Notes: generated by a model not told the origin, from the sequence alone. Positions 8,509-16,846 are shown, numbered from the stretch's first letter. The stretch: 54,470 bases of DNA from Clostridia bacterium (GCA_022768695.1 JALEPO010000050.1:1-54470); one strand, 5' to 3'. Numbers and translations are program-made.

Positions 8509-10178
8509 ATAAATCAGATTTTCAGCAAATGCTTTTAAAATTTATCACACCGCTCAAGCCATATTACAGCAAAGGCAAGGCTCGTATTCGTCTTGGCGGT
8601 CATGCCGCATGGTATGAGGACATATCCGTTGAAACAGAGGCCTTTTCAAGACCTCTGTGGGGACTTGTTCCCTTCTGGGCAGGCGGCGGTTCAGAGCCTG
8701 AGCTTGAAGAAATATACCGACTTGGCTTTGCAGCCGGCGCAGACCCGCAAAATCCCGAATACTGGGGAAAATGCCATGACCGCGATCAGCGTTTCGTCGA
8801 GATGGCGGCAATGGCATACGCTATGCTTCTTACTCCCGAAAAAATATGGGAGCCTCTTTCGGATTTACAAAAGAATAATCTGACTGACTGGCTATGGCAG
8901 ATAAATACTCACGAGGTATGCGACAGCAACTGGATTTTCTTCAGAATACTTGTAAATATAGCACTGAAAAAATGCGGCAGAAAATACAGTGAAGCCCATA
9001 TTAAAACAGATATTGACCGAATTTATGACTTCTATCTCGGAAACGGCTGGTATCAGGACGGTGTTCAAGGTCAAAAGGATTATTACATTCCTTTTGCAAT
9101 ACATTTTTACAGCCTGATATTTGCAGTTTTTATGGAGGAGGATTATCCTGCATACTGCAAAATATTCAAACAGCGCGCAGAAATCTTTGCAAAGGATTTT
9201 ATATACTGGTTTGCAGATGACGGCGAGGCTCTTCCCTACGGTCGTTCTCTGACGTACCGTTTTGCGCAGATTGCTTTTTGGAGCGCCTGTATTTTAGCCG
9301 ACGTAAAGCCGTTCCCGATTGGTATTATCAAGGGAATTATAGAGCGCAACTTGAAATCATGGTCAGAAAGCAATATGCTGGACAACGCTCAGCTTCTTAC
9401 CGTAGGCTATAAATATCCAAATCTGCTGATGGCGGAGCATTACAATGCGCCCGGCTCTCCGTATTGGGGATTGAAGGCATTCGCCGTTCTCGCGCTGCCT
9501 GATAATCATGAGTTCTGGACTACTCAGTCTCTTCCGCTTCCCGAGCTTGACAAGCTGCATCTTATCCCTGAGGCTGATATGATTATAGCTCACACTGACG
9601 GAGAAGCTACAGCATATCCGGCAGGCACTCACAAGAATTTCGCCTGTGGTCAGATTGTCGCAAAATATCTTAAATTTGCGTATTCTACCGAATTTGGATT
9701 TAACACGTCAAAAAGCGCGCTGTCGCTTGAAGAGGCGGCCTGCGACAATATGCTCTGCTTTGTTGTAGACGATCTTGTGCTTACAAGACGTTTCACAGAC
9801 TCATATTCGGTTAATGATGATAAAATAACTGTTACATGGTCACCCTTTGAGGGTATCAGTGTTACTACGCAAATTATTCCGACAGAATGCGGACACGACA
9901 GAATACACAGCATAAAATCTCAAATTCCATGCACCGCATACGACTGCGGCTTTGCTGTTGCTTCGTCTGACAAGTTTAACTGCGTTACAATGACAGAAAG
10001 CGGCGGCGCGTCCGCAAAGAACAGCTTTTCATCATGTACGGTAATCGGCGGAGAGGGACATATCATTTCCGCCGCACCAAATACAAATATTATGTATCCC
10101 AAAACTGTAATTCCATCCGTCAAATACACAATAGACAAAGGTGTTACAATTTGTAAAACCACTATAATAACGAGGTAA
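8505..10178 (+). CDS. DUF2264 family protein, probable intracellular glycoside hydrolase of pectin breakdown
   Basis: This 557-residue protein has the DUF2264 pattern: ETEAFSRPLWGLVPFWAGGG near the N-terminus, then KCHDRDQRFVEMAAMAYAML and a stretch of paired helices (an alpha/alpha-barrel type fold) with NGWYQDGVQGQKDYYIPFAI. A beta-rich C-terminal part follows. No signal peptide is seen, so it should act in the cytoplasm on imported fragments. As I recall, DUF2264 proteins have been placed in CAZy family GH154 with glucuronidase activity; I could not verify this. ATG 8505 overlaps the lyase stop (ATGA), which argues for translational coupling and a linked function in rhamnogalacturonan use. 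The exact substrate is unknown. Confidence 0.8.
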   Translation: MNKSDFQQMLLKFITPLKPYYSKGKARIRLGGHAAWYEDISVETEAFSRPLWGLVPFWAGGGSEPELEEIYRLGFAAGADPQNPEYWGKCHDRDQRFVEMAAMAYAMLLTPEKIWEPLSDLQKNNLTDWLWQINTHEVCDSNWIFFRILVNIALKKCGRKYSEAHIKTDIDRIYDFYLGNGWYQDGVQGQKDYYIPFAIHFYSLIFAVFMEEDYPAYCKIFKQRAEIFAKDFIYWFADDGEALPYGRSLTYRFAQIAFWSACILADVKPFPIGIIKGIIERNLKSWSESNMLDNAQLLTVGYKYPNLLMAEHYNAPGSPYWGLKAFAVLALPDNHEFWTTQSLPLPELDKLHLIPEADMIIAHTDGEATAYPAGTHKNFACGQIVAKYLKFAYSTEFGFNTSKSALSLEEAACDNMLCFVVDDLVLTRRFTDSYSVNDDKITVTWSPFEGISVTTQIIPTECGHDRIHSIKSQIPCTAYDCGFAVASSDKFNCVTMTESGGASAKNSFSSCTVIGGEGHIISAAPNTNIMYPKTVIPSVKYTIDKGVTICKTTIITR

Positions 10179-10184
10179 GTATCA

Positions 10185-10742
10185 ATGCTTGAAACAGAAT
10201 TAAAATCTATTATTACAAAAGAAATTTACGATAAAATCAAAAATACATTCAAATGGGATTTCTCGGCGGAACAAACCAATTACTATTATACGGATACTGA
10301 GGGGTATCTCCGCAAAAAACGCATAATGGTTCGCGTAAGAGAAAAAAACGGCGCATCCAAGCTACAGGTAAAGCTGCATAAAAATTCCGGCAGCTCATTA
10401 CAGATTTGCGAGGAAAACGAATATGATGTGAACGGTGTTCCTGAGTATATTTCTGCTGAAACCGCGATGGAAATTACAGGAATTAATACAGGACGTCTTA
10501 TATGCATGGGCAATTCCAAAACCTTAAGAAACAGCCTTATGTGGGACAGAACAACAGAAATTTGTCTGGATAAAACCACATATTTTGATATCACCGATTA
10601 TGAAATAGAGCTTGAATATACAGACACGCTTGACAAAGAGCTGCTTGAAAAGCTCTCCTCTATGGGCGTTGAATTTAAATCCGCATCAGTGGGTAAATTT
10701 TCACGGTTTCTAAAAAAATATGATGCTCTAAAAAATATGTGA
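10185..10742 (+). CDS. CYTH-domain protein (triphosphate tunnel metalloenzyme family)
   Basis: The signature ExExK of the CYTH family sits at residues 3-7 (ETELK). It is followed by alternating charged beta-strands with paired basic and acidic residues (RIMVRVREKNG, KLQVKLHKN, EYEL-like ENEYDV, YEIELEYTD), which form the triphosphate tunnel. Family members hydrolyse inorganic or organic triphosphates such as PPPi or thiamine triphosphate, or act as class IV cyclases; the substrate cannot be told from sequence. Length 185 matches YjbK-like single-domain members. The gene starts 7 bases after the DUF2264 stop with GAGG upstream, so it is the third gene of the pectin operon. Why a triphosphatase is there is unclear. 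Confidence 0.85.
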   Translation: MLETELKSIITKEIYDKIKNTFKWDFSAEQTNYYYTDTEGYLRKKRIMVRVREKNGASKLQVKLHKNSGSSLQICEENEYDVNGVPEYISAETAMEITGINTGRLICMGNSKTLRNSLMWDRTTEICLDKTTYFDITDYEIELEYTDTLDKELLEKLSSMGVEFKSASVGKFSRFLKKYDALKNM

Positions 10743-10762
10743 TTTTTTTGTGCATTATGCTA

Positions 10763-10792
10763 TTGGACAATAATATGTTTCTGTGTTAAAAT
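10763..10792 (+). promoter_or_regulatory. Promoter for the secreted subtilisin gene
   Basis: TTGGAC (10763-10768), an 18-base spacer and TAAAAT (10787-10792) lie about 36 bp before the start codon of the protease, so the protease probably has its own transcript. Confidence 0.5.
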
Positions 10793-10827
10793 TATATATA
10801 GGATTATTTAGAAATGAAGGTTTTGCT

Positions 10828-13002
10828 ATGAAAAAATATATAAAAAGAATTTCACTTATACTCACATTAATTTTTGCGATGTCATCTGCTTCGGCATTCG
10901 CTGAAGCGCCCGGCTATATCTTCAAGCTTAAACCCGACACCGCAGCAACCTATTCTGACGCAGAAGGTATTGAAAGTATATCCTCCGACGGACAGCTCTA
11001 CAGTGCGAAAACACTTGATGATATATATAGCTTTGTAGGCGAAGAAAACATTGACTTTATTACGGAGGATTGTCTTTTTTATCTGTTTGGTTTTCCGGAT
11101 GACGCTCCAAACGATCCTTACTATGAAAGCAGTCAGTGGAATCTTCCGCTGATTAATATGCCAGCCGTCTGGAAGAAGGGCTACAGAGGCGAAAATGCAA
11201 CTGTATGCGTGATTGACAGCGGTCTTTGGATTGACCATCCGGATATAATTAAGGATAATATAATTGATTCTTATGATGTTTTTACAAAAACATCCGATGT
11301 TTCAGACATAGTAGGTCATGGTACATTTGTAACGGGAACAATCGCCGCAGCTATTAATAACAACACAGGCATAAGCGGAATTGCAGATGAAACAAATATT
11401 ATTCCTCTTAAAATATTTAATCAAAAAACAACAAATCTTTCATATATACTTGAGGCACTGGATAAAATAGATAAAGAGTATGATATTGATGTTCTTAATA
11501 TGAGTCTTGGCACTTCGGAAAATGAAATTAGCGACAGTGCAAAATATCTGCTCAAGGACGCTGTTGACAAGCTTGTTGACAAAAATATAATCGTTGTTGC
11601 CGCTGTAGGCAATACAGGACATCTTGATAATGCCGTCAACTATCCCGCAGGCTTTGAAAACGTAATAGGAGTCGGCGGAGTTGCCTCAAATAAAAACTTA
11701 TGTTATTTTTCGCAGCACAACGACAGTGTATTTCTTGTAGCACCGGGCGGTATCGAAAAACAAGGTGCTTCAGCCGGCTACCTTTGCGGATTAGGTATTA
11801 CCGAGGGTGCAAGCTCTTATGTCTATGGAGGAGGTACCTCCTATTCCACTCCTCAGGTTTCGGCAGTCGCAGCTATAGCAAAAAGCATTTATCCCGATCT
11901 TACACCTAAGCAGTTTCAGGATATTCTTGCTCAAACATCTGAGGATTTGGGCGATAAAGGATATGACACATCATATGGCTATGGTCTGCTCAATGCGGGT
12001 GAGGTTGTAAAAGCAGTTGAAGATATTAAAAATGCTACTCCTACACCTACTTATTCCCCAGCTCCCACTCCAATTGAAACTCCGGCCGCTTCCCCGTCTG
12101 CTCAGCCACAGGAAACAGAAATTCCGGTCGCTTCCCCGTCTGCTCAGCCGCAGGAAACAGAAGCTCCGGCCGCTTCCCCGTCTGCTCAGCCGCAGGAAAC
12201 AGAAACTCCGGTCGCTTCTCCAACCATTGAACCCACACTAACTCCAACAGAAGCACCAACTCCGACTCCGTTCGTTTTTGATCCCGATAACTATGATTTA
12301 TCCTTTGAAAATAATGAAGTAGTTATCACAACTACGGATTCAGAAGCAATTGTTTATATGGCAGATTATGACGGCAGAACACTTGTTGGATTAAAACAGG
12401 TAAAGCTTTCTGAGCATCCTGATTACAAAGAAAATACAAATACATATAAAATTCCTGCTGATTCACAGCCTTCAAAGATATTCCTTTGGCACGGTATGCA
12501 GTGCTGCATAGAAGCATTGGTTTCACCGGATTATGTTGAACCCACCCCTGAGCCAACTATTGAGCCGACTATCGAGCCGACAGTTGAGCCAACCACGGAA
12601 CCAACATCTGAACCAACTTATGCAGATGAACTTGAGCAAACGCTTTTTGAGCTTATAAACAAAAAACGTGCCGATGAAGGTATCGCAGAATTTGAAACCA
12701 CAGATAAAATTTCATCTGTGGCGCGTAAATATTCAACAAGCAAATCAGAAGGAGTTGAAAGTCCTAATATTAATGACTTTATAAAACAGGAAGGACTTCT
12801 GCTGAAAACTGGAACAGCAAAATCAACAAAATTCCCCGAAAGACCTTCTGAAACTATATTCAATACATTAATCGCCAATGATACTTTATCACCCTTACTC
12901 ATGTCTGAGGAATATACACACATAGGTATAGGCGCTGTATCATACCTTAACGGTGAAGATGATTATTGCTATCTGACGTTGCTATTCTGTACTCCAAGAT
13001 AG
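10828..13002 (+). CDS. Secreted subtilisin-like serine protease with linker module and degenerate CAP domain
   Basis: A signal peptide (MKKYIKRISLILTLIFAMSS) is followed by a propeptide-like stretch. The S8 catalytic domain has Asp130 in VIDSGLWIDHPD, His164 in GHGTFVTGTIAA and Ser338 in GGGTSYSTPQVSA, so the triad looks intact. Three 14-residue ASPSAQPQETE repeats come next. A beta-sandwich-like module (about 490-585) contains VYMADYDGRTLVGLKQVKL and SKIFLWHGMQ, then an EPTxEPT linker. The C-terminal 120 residues (about 600-724) look like a CAP/SCP domain: LFELINKKRADEGIAEF and EYTHIGIGAVSY. The usual CAP histidine after the ARxH helix is absent (VARKYSTSK), so that domain is probably not catalytic. 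Start ATG 10828 has AAGG 7 bases upstream; the longer frame upstream has no ribosome site. It probably acts in the cell wall or outside the cell. Confidence 0.88.
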   Translation: MKKYIKRISLILTLIFAMSSASAFAEAPGYIFKLKPDTAATYSDAEGIESISSDGQLYSAKTLDDIYSFVGEENIDFITEDCLFYLFGFPDDAPNDPYYESSQWNLPLINMPAVWKKGYRGENATVCVIDSGLWIDHPDIIKDNIIDSYDVFTKTSDVSDIVGHGTFVTGTIAAAINNNTGISGIADETNIIPLKIFNQKTTNLSYILEALDKIDKEYDIDVLNMSLGTSENEISDSAKYLLKDAVDKLVDKNIIVVAAVGNTGHLDNAVNYPAGFENVIGVGGVASNKNLCYFSQHNDSVFLVAPGGIEKQGASAGYLCGLGITEGASSYVYGGGTSYSTPQVSAVAAIAKSIYPDLTPKQFQDILAQTSEDLGDKGYDTSYGYGLLNAGEVVKAVEDIKNATPTPTYSPAPTPIETPAASPSAQPQETEIPVASPSAQPQETEAPAASPSAQPQETETPVASPTIEPTLTPTEAPTPTPFVFDPDNYDLSFENNEVVITTTDSEAIVYMADYDGRTLVGLKQVKLSEHPDYKENTNTYKIPADSQPSKIFLWHGMQCCIEALVSPDYVEPTPEPTIEPTIEPTVEPTTEPTSEPTYADELEQTLFELINKKRADEGIAEFETTDKISSVARKYSTSKSEGVESPNINDFIKQEGLLLKTGTAKSTKFPERPSETIFNTLIANDTLSPLLMSEEYTHIGIGAVSYLNGEDDYCYLTLLFCTPR
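12082..12222 (+). repeat. Three 42-bp tandem repeats in the protease linker
   Basis: Three near-identical 42-base units encode 14-residue blocks of the type PAASPSAQPQETE. They form a flexible Pro/Ser/Gln/Glu-rich spacer between the protease domain and the next module. Confidence 0.8.
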
Positions 13003-13050
13003 AAAAAATGTTAAAATAATAGGGGGACTGTCGCGTTAAAAAACGCATAG

Positions 13051-13182
13051 GGGCTGCTTGATTTTAGACGCAGAACGAACAGAACACACCCGACGGCGTA
13101 CTTTTGTACTCCTATTGGTGTGTTCTGTTCGCAGACGTATGGTTTTATGCCATGCATCGGTCTGTGCTAAAAGCAACAGCCC
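13051..13182. repeat. Foldback (MITE-like) element with terminal and internal inverted repeats; likely bidirectional terminator
   Basis: The ends match as inverted repeats, GGGCTGCTTGATTTTAG (13051-13067) and CTAAAAGCAACAGCCC (13167-13182), with a few mismatches. Inside, a perfect 15-bp repeat begins CGAACAGAAC (13076-13090) and returns at 13117-13131, around a GTAC-TTTT-GTAC core (13098-13109). The plus strand continues with CTTTTTTT after the outer stem, so it would terminate the protease transcript, and it also sits downstream of the convergent small gene at 13193-13318. No transposase is present, so it is either a MITE-like repeat or an elaborate terminator. Confidence 0.6.
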
Positions 13183-13192
13183 TCTTTTTTTA

Positions 13193-13318
13193 TCATTCTC
13201 TGATATATATGCCTTGCTCCTCAATATAATCCAGTATATCCTGTACCGCTTCCTCAGGCCAATTCTCGGATTTCTCCTTTTCCGTTTCTTCAGCCTTCCT
13301 CTCTTTTTCATCTTTCAT
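13193..13318 (-). CDS. Small acidic hypothetical protein
   Basis: This 41-residue protein has a charged N-terminus (MKDEKERKAEETEKEKSE) and a helical tail, WPEEAVQDILDYIEEQG. ATG 13316-13318 has AAAGGG 9 bases upstream; an in-frame ATG at 13325-13327 lies too close to that site. I do not recognise the family. The conserved-looking NWPEEAVQDILDYI segment and the good ribosome site suggest a real gene rather than a chance frame. It is convergent with the protease and divergent from mgtE. Confidence 0.5.
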   Translation of the reverse strand: MKDEKERKAEETEKEKSENWPEEAVQDILDYIEEQGIYIRE

Positions 13319-13411
13319 ATCAATCATCCCTTTCTAATTTGATATATACATTCTATCATATTACTTTTAAAAAAACAATAGAAACATACTTATTCATACA
13401 TCAAAATCAAA

Positions 13412-13440
13412 TTGACAATAATAAAAAAATGTAATATAAT
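13412..13440 (+). promoter_or_regulatory. Consensus sigma-A promoter for mgtE
   Basis: TTGACA (13412-13417), exactly 17 bases and TATAAT (13435-13440), a full consensus match, end 33 bp before the mgtE start codon. The short leader leaves no room for an M-box magnesium riboswitch. Confidence 0.85.
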
Positions 13441-13473
13441 AATTGTGACAAGCGAAGAACAGGAGGGGATATT

Positions 13474-14829
13474 ATGGCTATTACACTCGAAAAAACAATC
13501 GAAGCATTACTGAATGGAAAAAAATATGCAACACTCAGAGATATATTGATGACAACTAATGAAGCCGATATTGCAGCAATTTTTTCCGAACTGCCCGAAG
13601 AAAATATACCTCTTTTGTTTAGACTGCTTCCTAAAGACATGGCAGCAGATACCTTCGCTTTAATGGATGCCGACCAGCAGGAATTATTAATACGGGGATT
13701 TTCGGATAACGAGCTTAAAGAGGTTTTTGATGAATTGTATGTAGACGATGCGGCAGATATTGTCGAGGAAATGCCTGCCAACGTAGTTAAGCGTATCCTC
13801 GCAAATACCAATCCCGATACAAGAAAAATCATAAATGAAATTCTGAAATATCCTGAGGACAGCGCCGGAAGTCTTATGAGTGTGGAATATATAAGTCTGC
13901 GCCCCAAAATGACGGTAAGCGATGCAATTAAGCGTATCCGCCGAACTATTACAAATGCCGAAACAATCTATACCTGTTATGTCACAGATGATAACCGCCA
14001 CCTTTTAGGATATATATCGGTCAGGAATCTTTTACTTTCCGAAAAAGAAGAGATTATTGAAGAAATAATGGAAACAACACCCATTTATGTCCATACCACC
14101 GATGATAAAGAGGATGTTGCAAAAAAAATGGGTAAATACGACTTTGTAACAATGCCGGTTGTTGATGTTGAAATGCGTCTTGTGGGAATAGTAATGTTCG
14201 ATGATGCTATCGACGTTATGCAGGACGAAACCACTGAGGATATTGAAAGAATGGCGGCTATCAGCCCTACTGAGGAGTCATATTTTAAAACATCGGATTT
14301 TAAACACGCAAAAAACAGGATTTTATGGCTGCTGGTATTAATGCTTTCTGCAATGTTTACCGGAAAAATTCTCGATTATTATGAAACTGCTTTCAGTGCG
14401 CTGCCGCTGCTTGTAGGATTTATCCCAATGCTTATGGGTACAGGCGGCAACTGCGGTTCTCAAAGCTCCACAATGATTATCCGCGGTATGGCTATTGACC
14501 AGATACATTTAAAGGATTTCTTTAAGGTTATTTGGCTTGAGCTTAGAGTATCTCTAATCCTCAGCCTTGCCCTTGCTCTTGTAAACGGAGTAAGAATAAT
14601 GATTATGTACTGGAACAATCCCGATAAGCTGGCGCTTTCGCTTGTTATTAGTATATCTATCATCGGTATTGTGATAATATCACAGATTATAGGCTGTTCT
14701 CTGCCTATGCTTGCGAAAAAATTAAAGCTTGACCCTGCCGTTATGGCAGCTCCTTTGATAACAACAATCGTTGATGCCGCTTCAATATTTATCTATTTTA
14801 ACGTTGCAATTAAATTTTTTAATCTTTAA
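13474..14829 (+). CDS. mgtE: Magnesium transporter MgtE
   Basis: This Mg2+-selective channel of the cytoplasmic membrane is 451 residues, the usual length. The N-terminal MgtE_N domain (about 1-130, superhelical, with repeated FxELPEEN and DADQQELL patterns) is followed by two CBS domains (about 135-255, e.g. IYTCYVTDDNRHLLGYISV), a connecting helix and five transmembrane segments. The pore signature GTGGNCGSQSSTMIIRGMA is present. In characterised MgtE the N and CBS domains close the pore when internal Mg2+ is high. AGGAGG precedes the start. It is a single-gene transcript with a consensus promoter and a following hairpin. Confidence 0.95.
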   Translation: MAITLEKTIEALLNGKKYATLRDILMTTNEADIAAIFSELPEENIPLLFRLLPKDMAADTFALMDADQQELLIRGFSDNELKEVFDELYVDDAADIVEEMPANVVKRILANTNPDTRKIINEILKYPEDSAGSLMSVEYISLRPKMTVSDAIKRIRRTITNAETIYTCYVTDDNRHLLGYISVRNLLLSEKEEIIEEIMETTPIYVHTTDDKEDVAKKMGKYDFVTMPVVDVEMRLVGIVMFDDAIDVMQDETTEDIERMAAISPTEESYFKTSDFKHAKNRILWLLVLMLSAMFTGKILDYYETAFSALPLLVGFIPMLMGTGGNCGSQSSTMIIRGMAIDQIHLKDFFKVIWLELRVSLILSLALALVNGVRIMIMYWNNPDKLALSLVISISIIGIVIISQIIGCSLPMLAKKLKLDPAVMAAPLITTIVDAASIFIYFNVAIKFFNL

Positions 14830-14840
14830 AAAATACGCTA

Positions 14841-14879
14841 AACTCCCGACTGTACGATAAAGCTTCGCAGTCGGGAGTT
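14841..14879 (+). terminator. Strong hairpin after mgtE
   Basis: AACTCCCGACTG (14841-14852) and its exact complement CAGTCGGGAGTT (14868-14879) form a perfect 12-bp stem with a 15-base loop, 11 bp after the mgtE stop. There is no clear T run behind it, so termination efficiency is uncertain. From here to the promoter at 15043 I see only AT-rich DNA without a gene. Confidence 0.6.
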
Positions 14880-15042
14880 GCTGTATACGTTTATACCGCA
14901 AACAGCTTATAATAAAATGCCGCAGCAATTATTTATTAAAGTTGTTTTGTCATAATAAACAAATTACACATCATTTTTCTGTATAAAATGTTAGTTATAT
15001 GTAAATTATATTTTATTTTTTTGTAAATATATCACAATTCTC

Positions 15043-15071
15043 TTGAAAAACAAAATAATAAGTGATATAAT
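15043..15071 (+). promoter_or_regulatory. Sigma-A promoter for the alcohol dehydrogenase gene
   Basis: TTGAAA (15043-15048), 17 bases and TATAAT (15066-15071) lie about 88 bp upstream of the start codon. Confidence 0.75.
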
Positions 15072-15158
15072 ATATGTATATTATAAGTTAAAAATTTAAC
15101 AAACTAAAATATTACCGAAGCTCAAAATGCTCCGGAAAATTATAAGGAGGTCATTAAA

Positions 15159-16340
15159 ATGGCAAGATTTACTTTACCAAGAGATTTGTACTACGGAAAG
15201 GATGCTCTTGAAAATCTTAAGAGCATCAACGGAAAAAAGGCAATCGTAGTAACGGGCGGAAGCTCAATGAGAAGAGGCGGATTCTTAACTAAGGTTGAGG
15301 ATTACCTGAAGGAAGCAGGCATGGAGGTTCAGCTTTTTGAAGGTGTTGAGCCGGATCCATCAGTTGAAACTGTTATGAAGGGCGCTGCTGCTATGACAGA
15401 ATTCCAGCCTGACGTTATTGTTGCAATCGGCGGTGGTTCTCCTATCGACGCTGCAAAGGCTATGTGGGCATTTTATGAGTACCCTGAAACTACCTTTGAG
15501 GAACTTTGCACTCCGTTTAACTTCCCTAAGCTTCGTCAAAAGGCTATCTTTGTGGCAATCCCTTCAACATCAGGTACTGCTACAGAAGTAACAGCTTTCT
15601 CGGTTATAACAGATTATGCAAAGGGTGTTAAGTATCCTCTTGCTGACTTTGAAATTACACCTGATATAGCTATCGTTGATCCGGCATTGGTTGAAACTCT
15701 ACCGCCTAAGCAGGTTGCTTATACCGGTATGGACGCATTGACACACGCTGTTGAGGCATTTGTTTCAACATTAAATTCACCTTTCACAGATCCGCTTGCG
15801 ATTAAGGCAATCGAAATGGTATTTGATTATCTGCCCCAGTCATATCTTGGCGATATGGACGCAAGAGAGCAGATGCATTACGCTCAGTGTCTTGCAGGTC
15901 AGGCATTCTCAAATGCTTTATTGGGTATAGTTCACTCAATGGCGCACAAGACAGGCGCTGCTTTCTCAACAGGTCATATCCCTCACGGCTGTGCAAATGC
16001 AATCTATCTTCCTTATGTAATCAAGTACAATGCTCATGAGCCTGAAGCTATGAGACGTTATGCTGATATTGCAAGACGCATAGGTCTTGGCGGTACATCA
16101 GAAAAGGCTCAGGTAAATGCTTTGATTGCTAAGATTGAGGAATTTAACAGAGCACTTAATATTCCTAAGACATTAAAGGAATTCGGTGTAAATGAAGATG
16201 AATTTAAGGAAAAGATTTCTACAATCGCAGAGCTTGCAGTCGGAGATGCTTGTACCGGTTCAAATCCAAGAGCTATTACTCCTGAACAGATGGAAAAGCT
16301 GTTCGTATGTACATACTACGGTACAGAAGTAGATTTCTAA
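15159..16340 (+). CDS. Iron-containing alcohol dehydrogenase
   Basis: This group III (Fe-dependent) NAD(P)H alcohol dehydrogenase, 393 residues, normal for the family, reduces aldehydes in fermentation. The nucleotide-binding loop VAIGGGSPIDAAKAMW and the metal-binding stretch DALTHAVEAFVS with GIVHSMAHKTG and GHIPHGCANA supply the Asp and His ligands. It resembles single-domain ADHs related to the C-terminal half of AdhE; the exact substrate (ethanol, butanol, 1,3-propanediol) cannot be decided. AAGGAGG lies upstream of ATG. It has its own promoter and terminator, and its codon use is biased towards G/C-ending favourites, which suggests high expression. Confidence 0.92.
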   Translation: MARFTLPRDLYYGKDALENLKSINGKKAIVVTGGSSMRRGGFLTKVEDYLKEAGMEVQLFEGVEPDPSVETVMKGAAAMTEFQPDVIVAIGGGSPIDAAKAMWAFYEYPETTFEELCTPFNFPKLRQKAIFVAIPSTSGTATEVTAFSVITDYAKGVKYPLADFEITPDIAIVDPALVETLPPKQVAYTGMDALTHAVEAFVSTLNSPFTDPLAIKAIEMVFDYLPQSYLGDMDAREQMHYAQCLAGQAFSNALLGIVHSMAHKTGAAFSTGHIPHGCANAIYLPYVIKYNAHEPEAMRRYADIARRIGLGGTSEKAQVNALIAKIEEFNRALNIPKTLKEFGVNEDEFKEKISTIAELAVGDACTGSNPRAITPEQMEKLFVCTYYGTEVDF

Positions 16341-16363
16341 TTTATTGTTTTTCAGAAAAGATT

Positions 16364-16394
16364 AAAGGGGCTGCAATAAAGCAGCTCCTTTTCT
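16364..16394 (+). terminator. Terminator of the alcohol dehydrogenase gene
   Basis: AAAGGGGCTGC (16364-16374), loop AATAAA, then GCAGCTCCTTTTC (16381-16393) forms a stem of about 10 bp with one G-T pair and a T-rich tail, 24 bp after the stop codon. Confidence 0.8.
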
Positions 16395-16443
16395 GATGTT
16401 AAAAAATATATTAATACTAAATCCAAAATTTCGTATTCGCCGC

Positions 16444-16482
16444 AAACAAAAAGAGCCGCTGCTAAAATGCATCGGCTCTTTA
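16444..16482 (-). terminator. Terminator of the S10-spc-alpha operon
   Basis: On the minus strand AAAGAGCCG (16473-16481 region), a loop of about 14 bases and CGGCTCTTTTTG end only 4 bp beyond the rplQ stop. It faces the alcohol dehydrogenase terminator, so the two transcripts converge here. Confidence 0.8.
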
Positions 16483-16485
16483 AAA

Positions 16486-16830
16486 TTAGTCTACCAATTC
16501 AAGAATTGCCATTGGCGCAGCATCACCGCGGCGCGGACCTAACTGCATAATTCTTGTATAACCACCGTTTCTGTCTGCGTACTTCGGAGCAATTTCAGAA
16601 AAGACCTTTGTTACAACGTCTTCTTTTGTAATAAACTCCAATGCCTGACGACGGGAATGCAAAGTATTTGCCTTACCAAGAGTAATCATTTTCTCTGCTA
16701 AGCTCTGGGTTTCCTTTGCTCTTGTCAAAGTAGTTTCAATTCTTCCGTTTTCTAAAAAGCTTGTTACCAAATTACGAAGCAAAGCTTTTCTCTGGTTTGT
16801 AGGAAGATTTAACTTTCTTGTTCCTGGCAT
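16486..16830 (-). CDS. rplQ: 50S ribosomal protein L17
   Basis: L17 is a core protein of the large subunit. The 114 residues begin [20 protein letters not shown] and contain [12 protein letters not shown], both family hallmarks. GGAGG lies 9 bases before ATG. It is the last gene of the cluster, directly behind rpoA (16 bp) and followed at once by the terminator. Confidence 0.97.
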   Translation of the reverse strand: MPGTRKLNLPTNQRKALLRNLVTSFLENGRIETTLTRAKETQSLAEKMITLGKANTLHSRRQALEFITKEDVVTKVFSEIAPKYADRNGGYTRIMQLGPRRGDAAPMAILELVD

Positions 16831-16846
16831 AACTTATTACCTCCTA

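Noticed and set aside
12017-12259. Repetitive Leu/Arg-rich or Phe/Pro-rich frames over the protease linker
   Set aside because: Shadows of the three 42-bp repeats in other frames.
13036-13342. Overlapping basic frames on both strands across the foldback element
   Set aside because: Composition is explained by the inverted repeats; neither has a convincing ribosome site. Only the 41-residue frame at 13193-13318 is kept.
13441-13473. M-box magnesium riboswitch before mgtE
   Set aside because: Only 33 bp lie between the promoter -10 box and the start codon, too short for that riboswitch.
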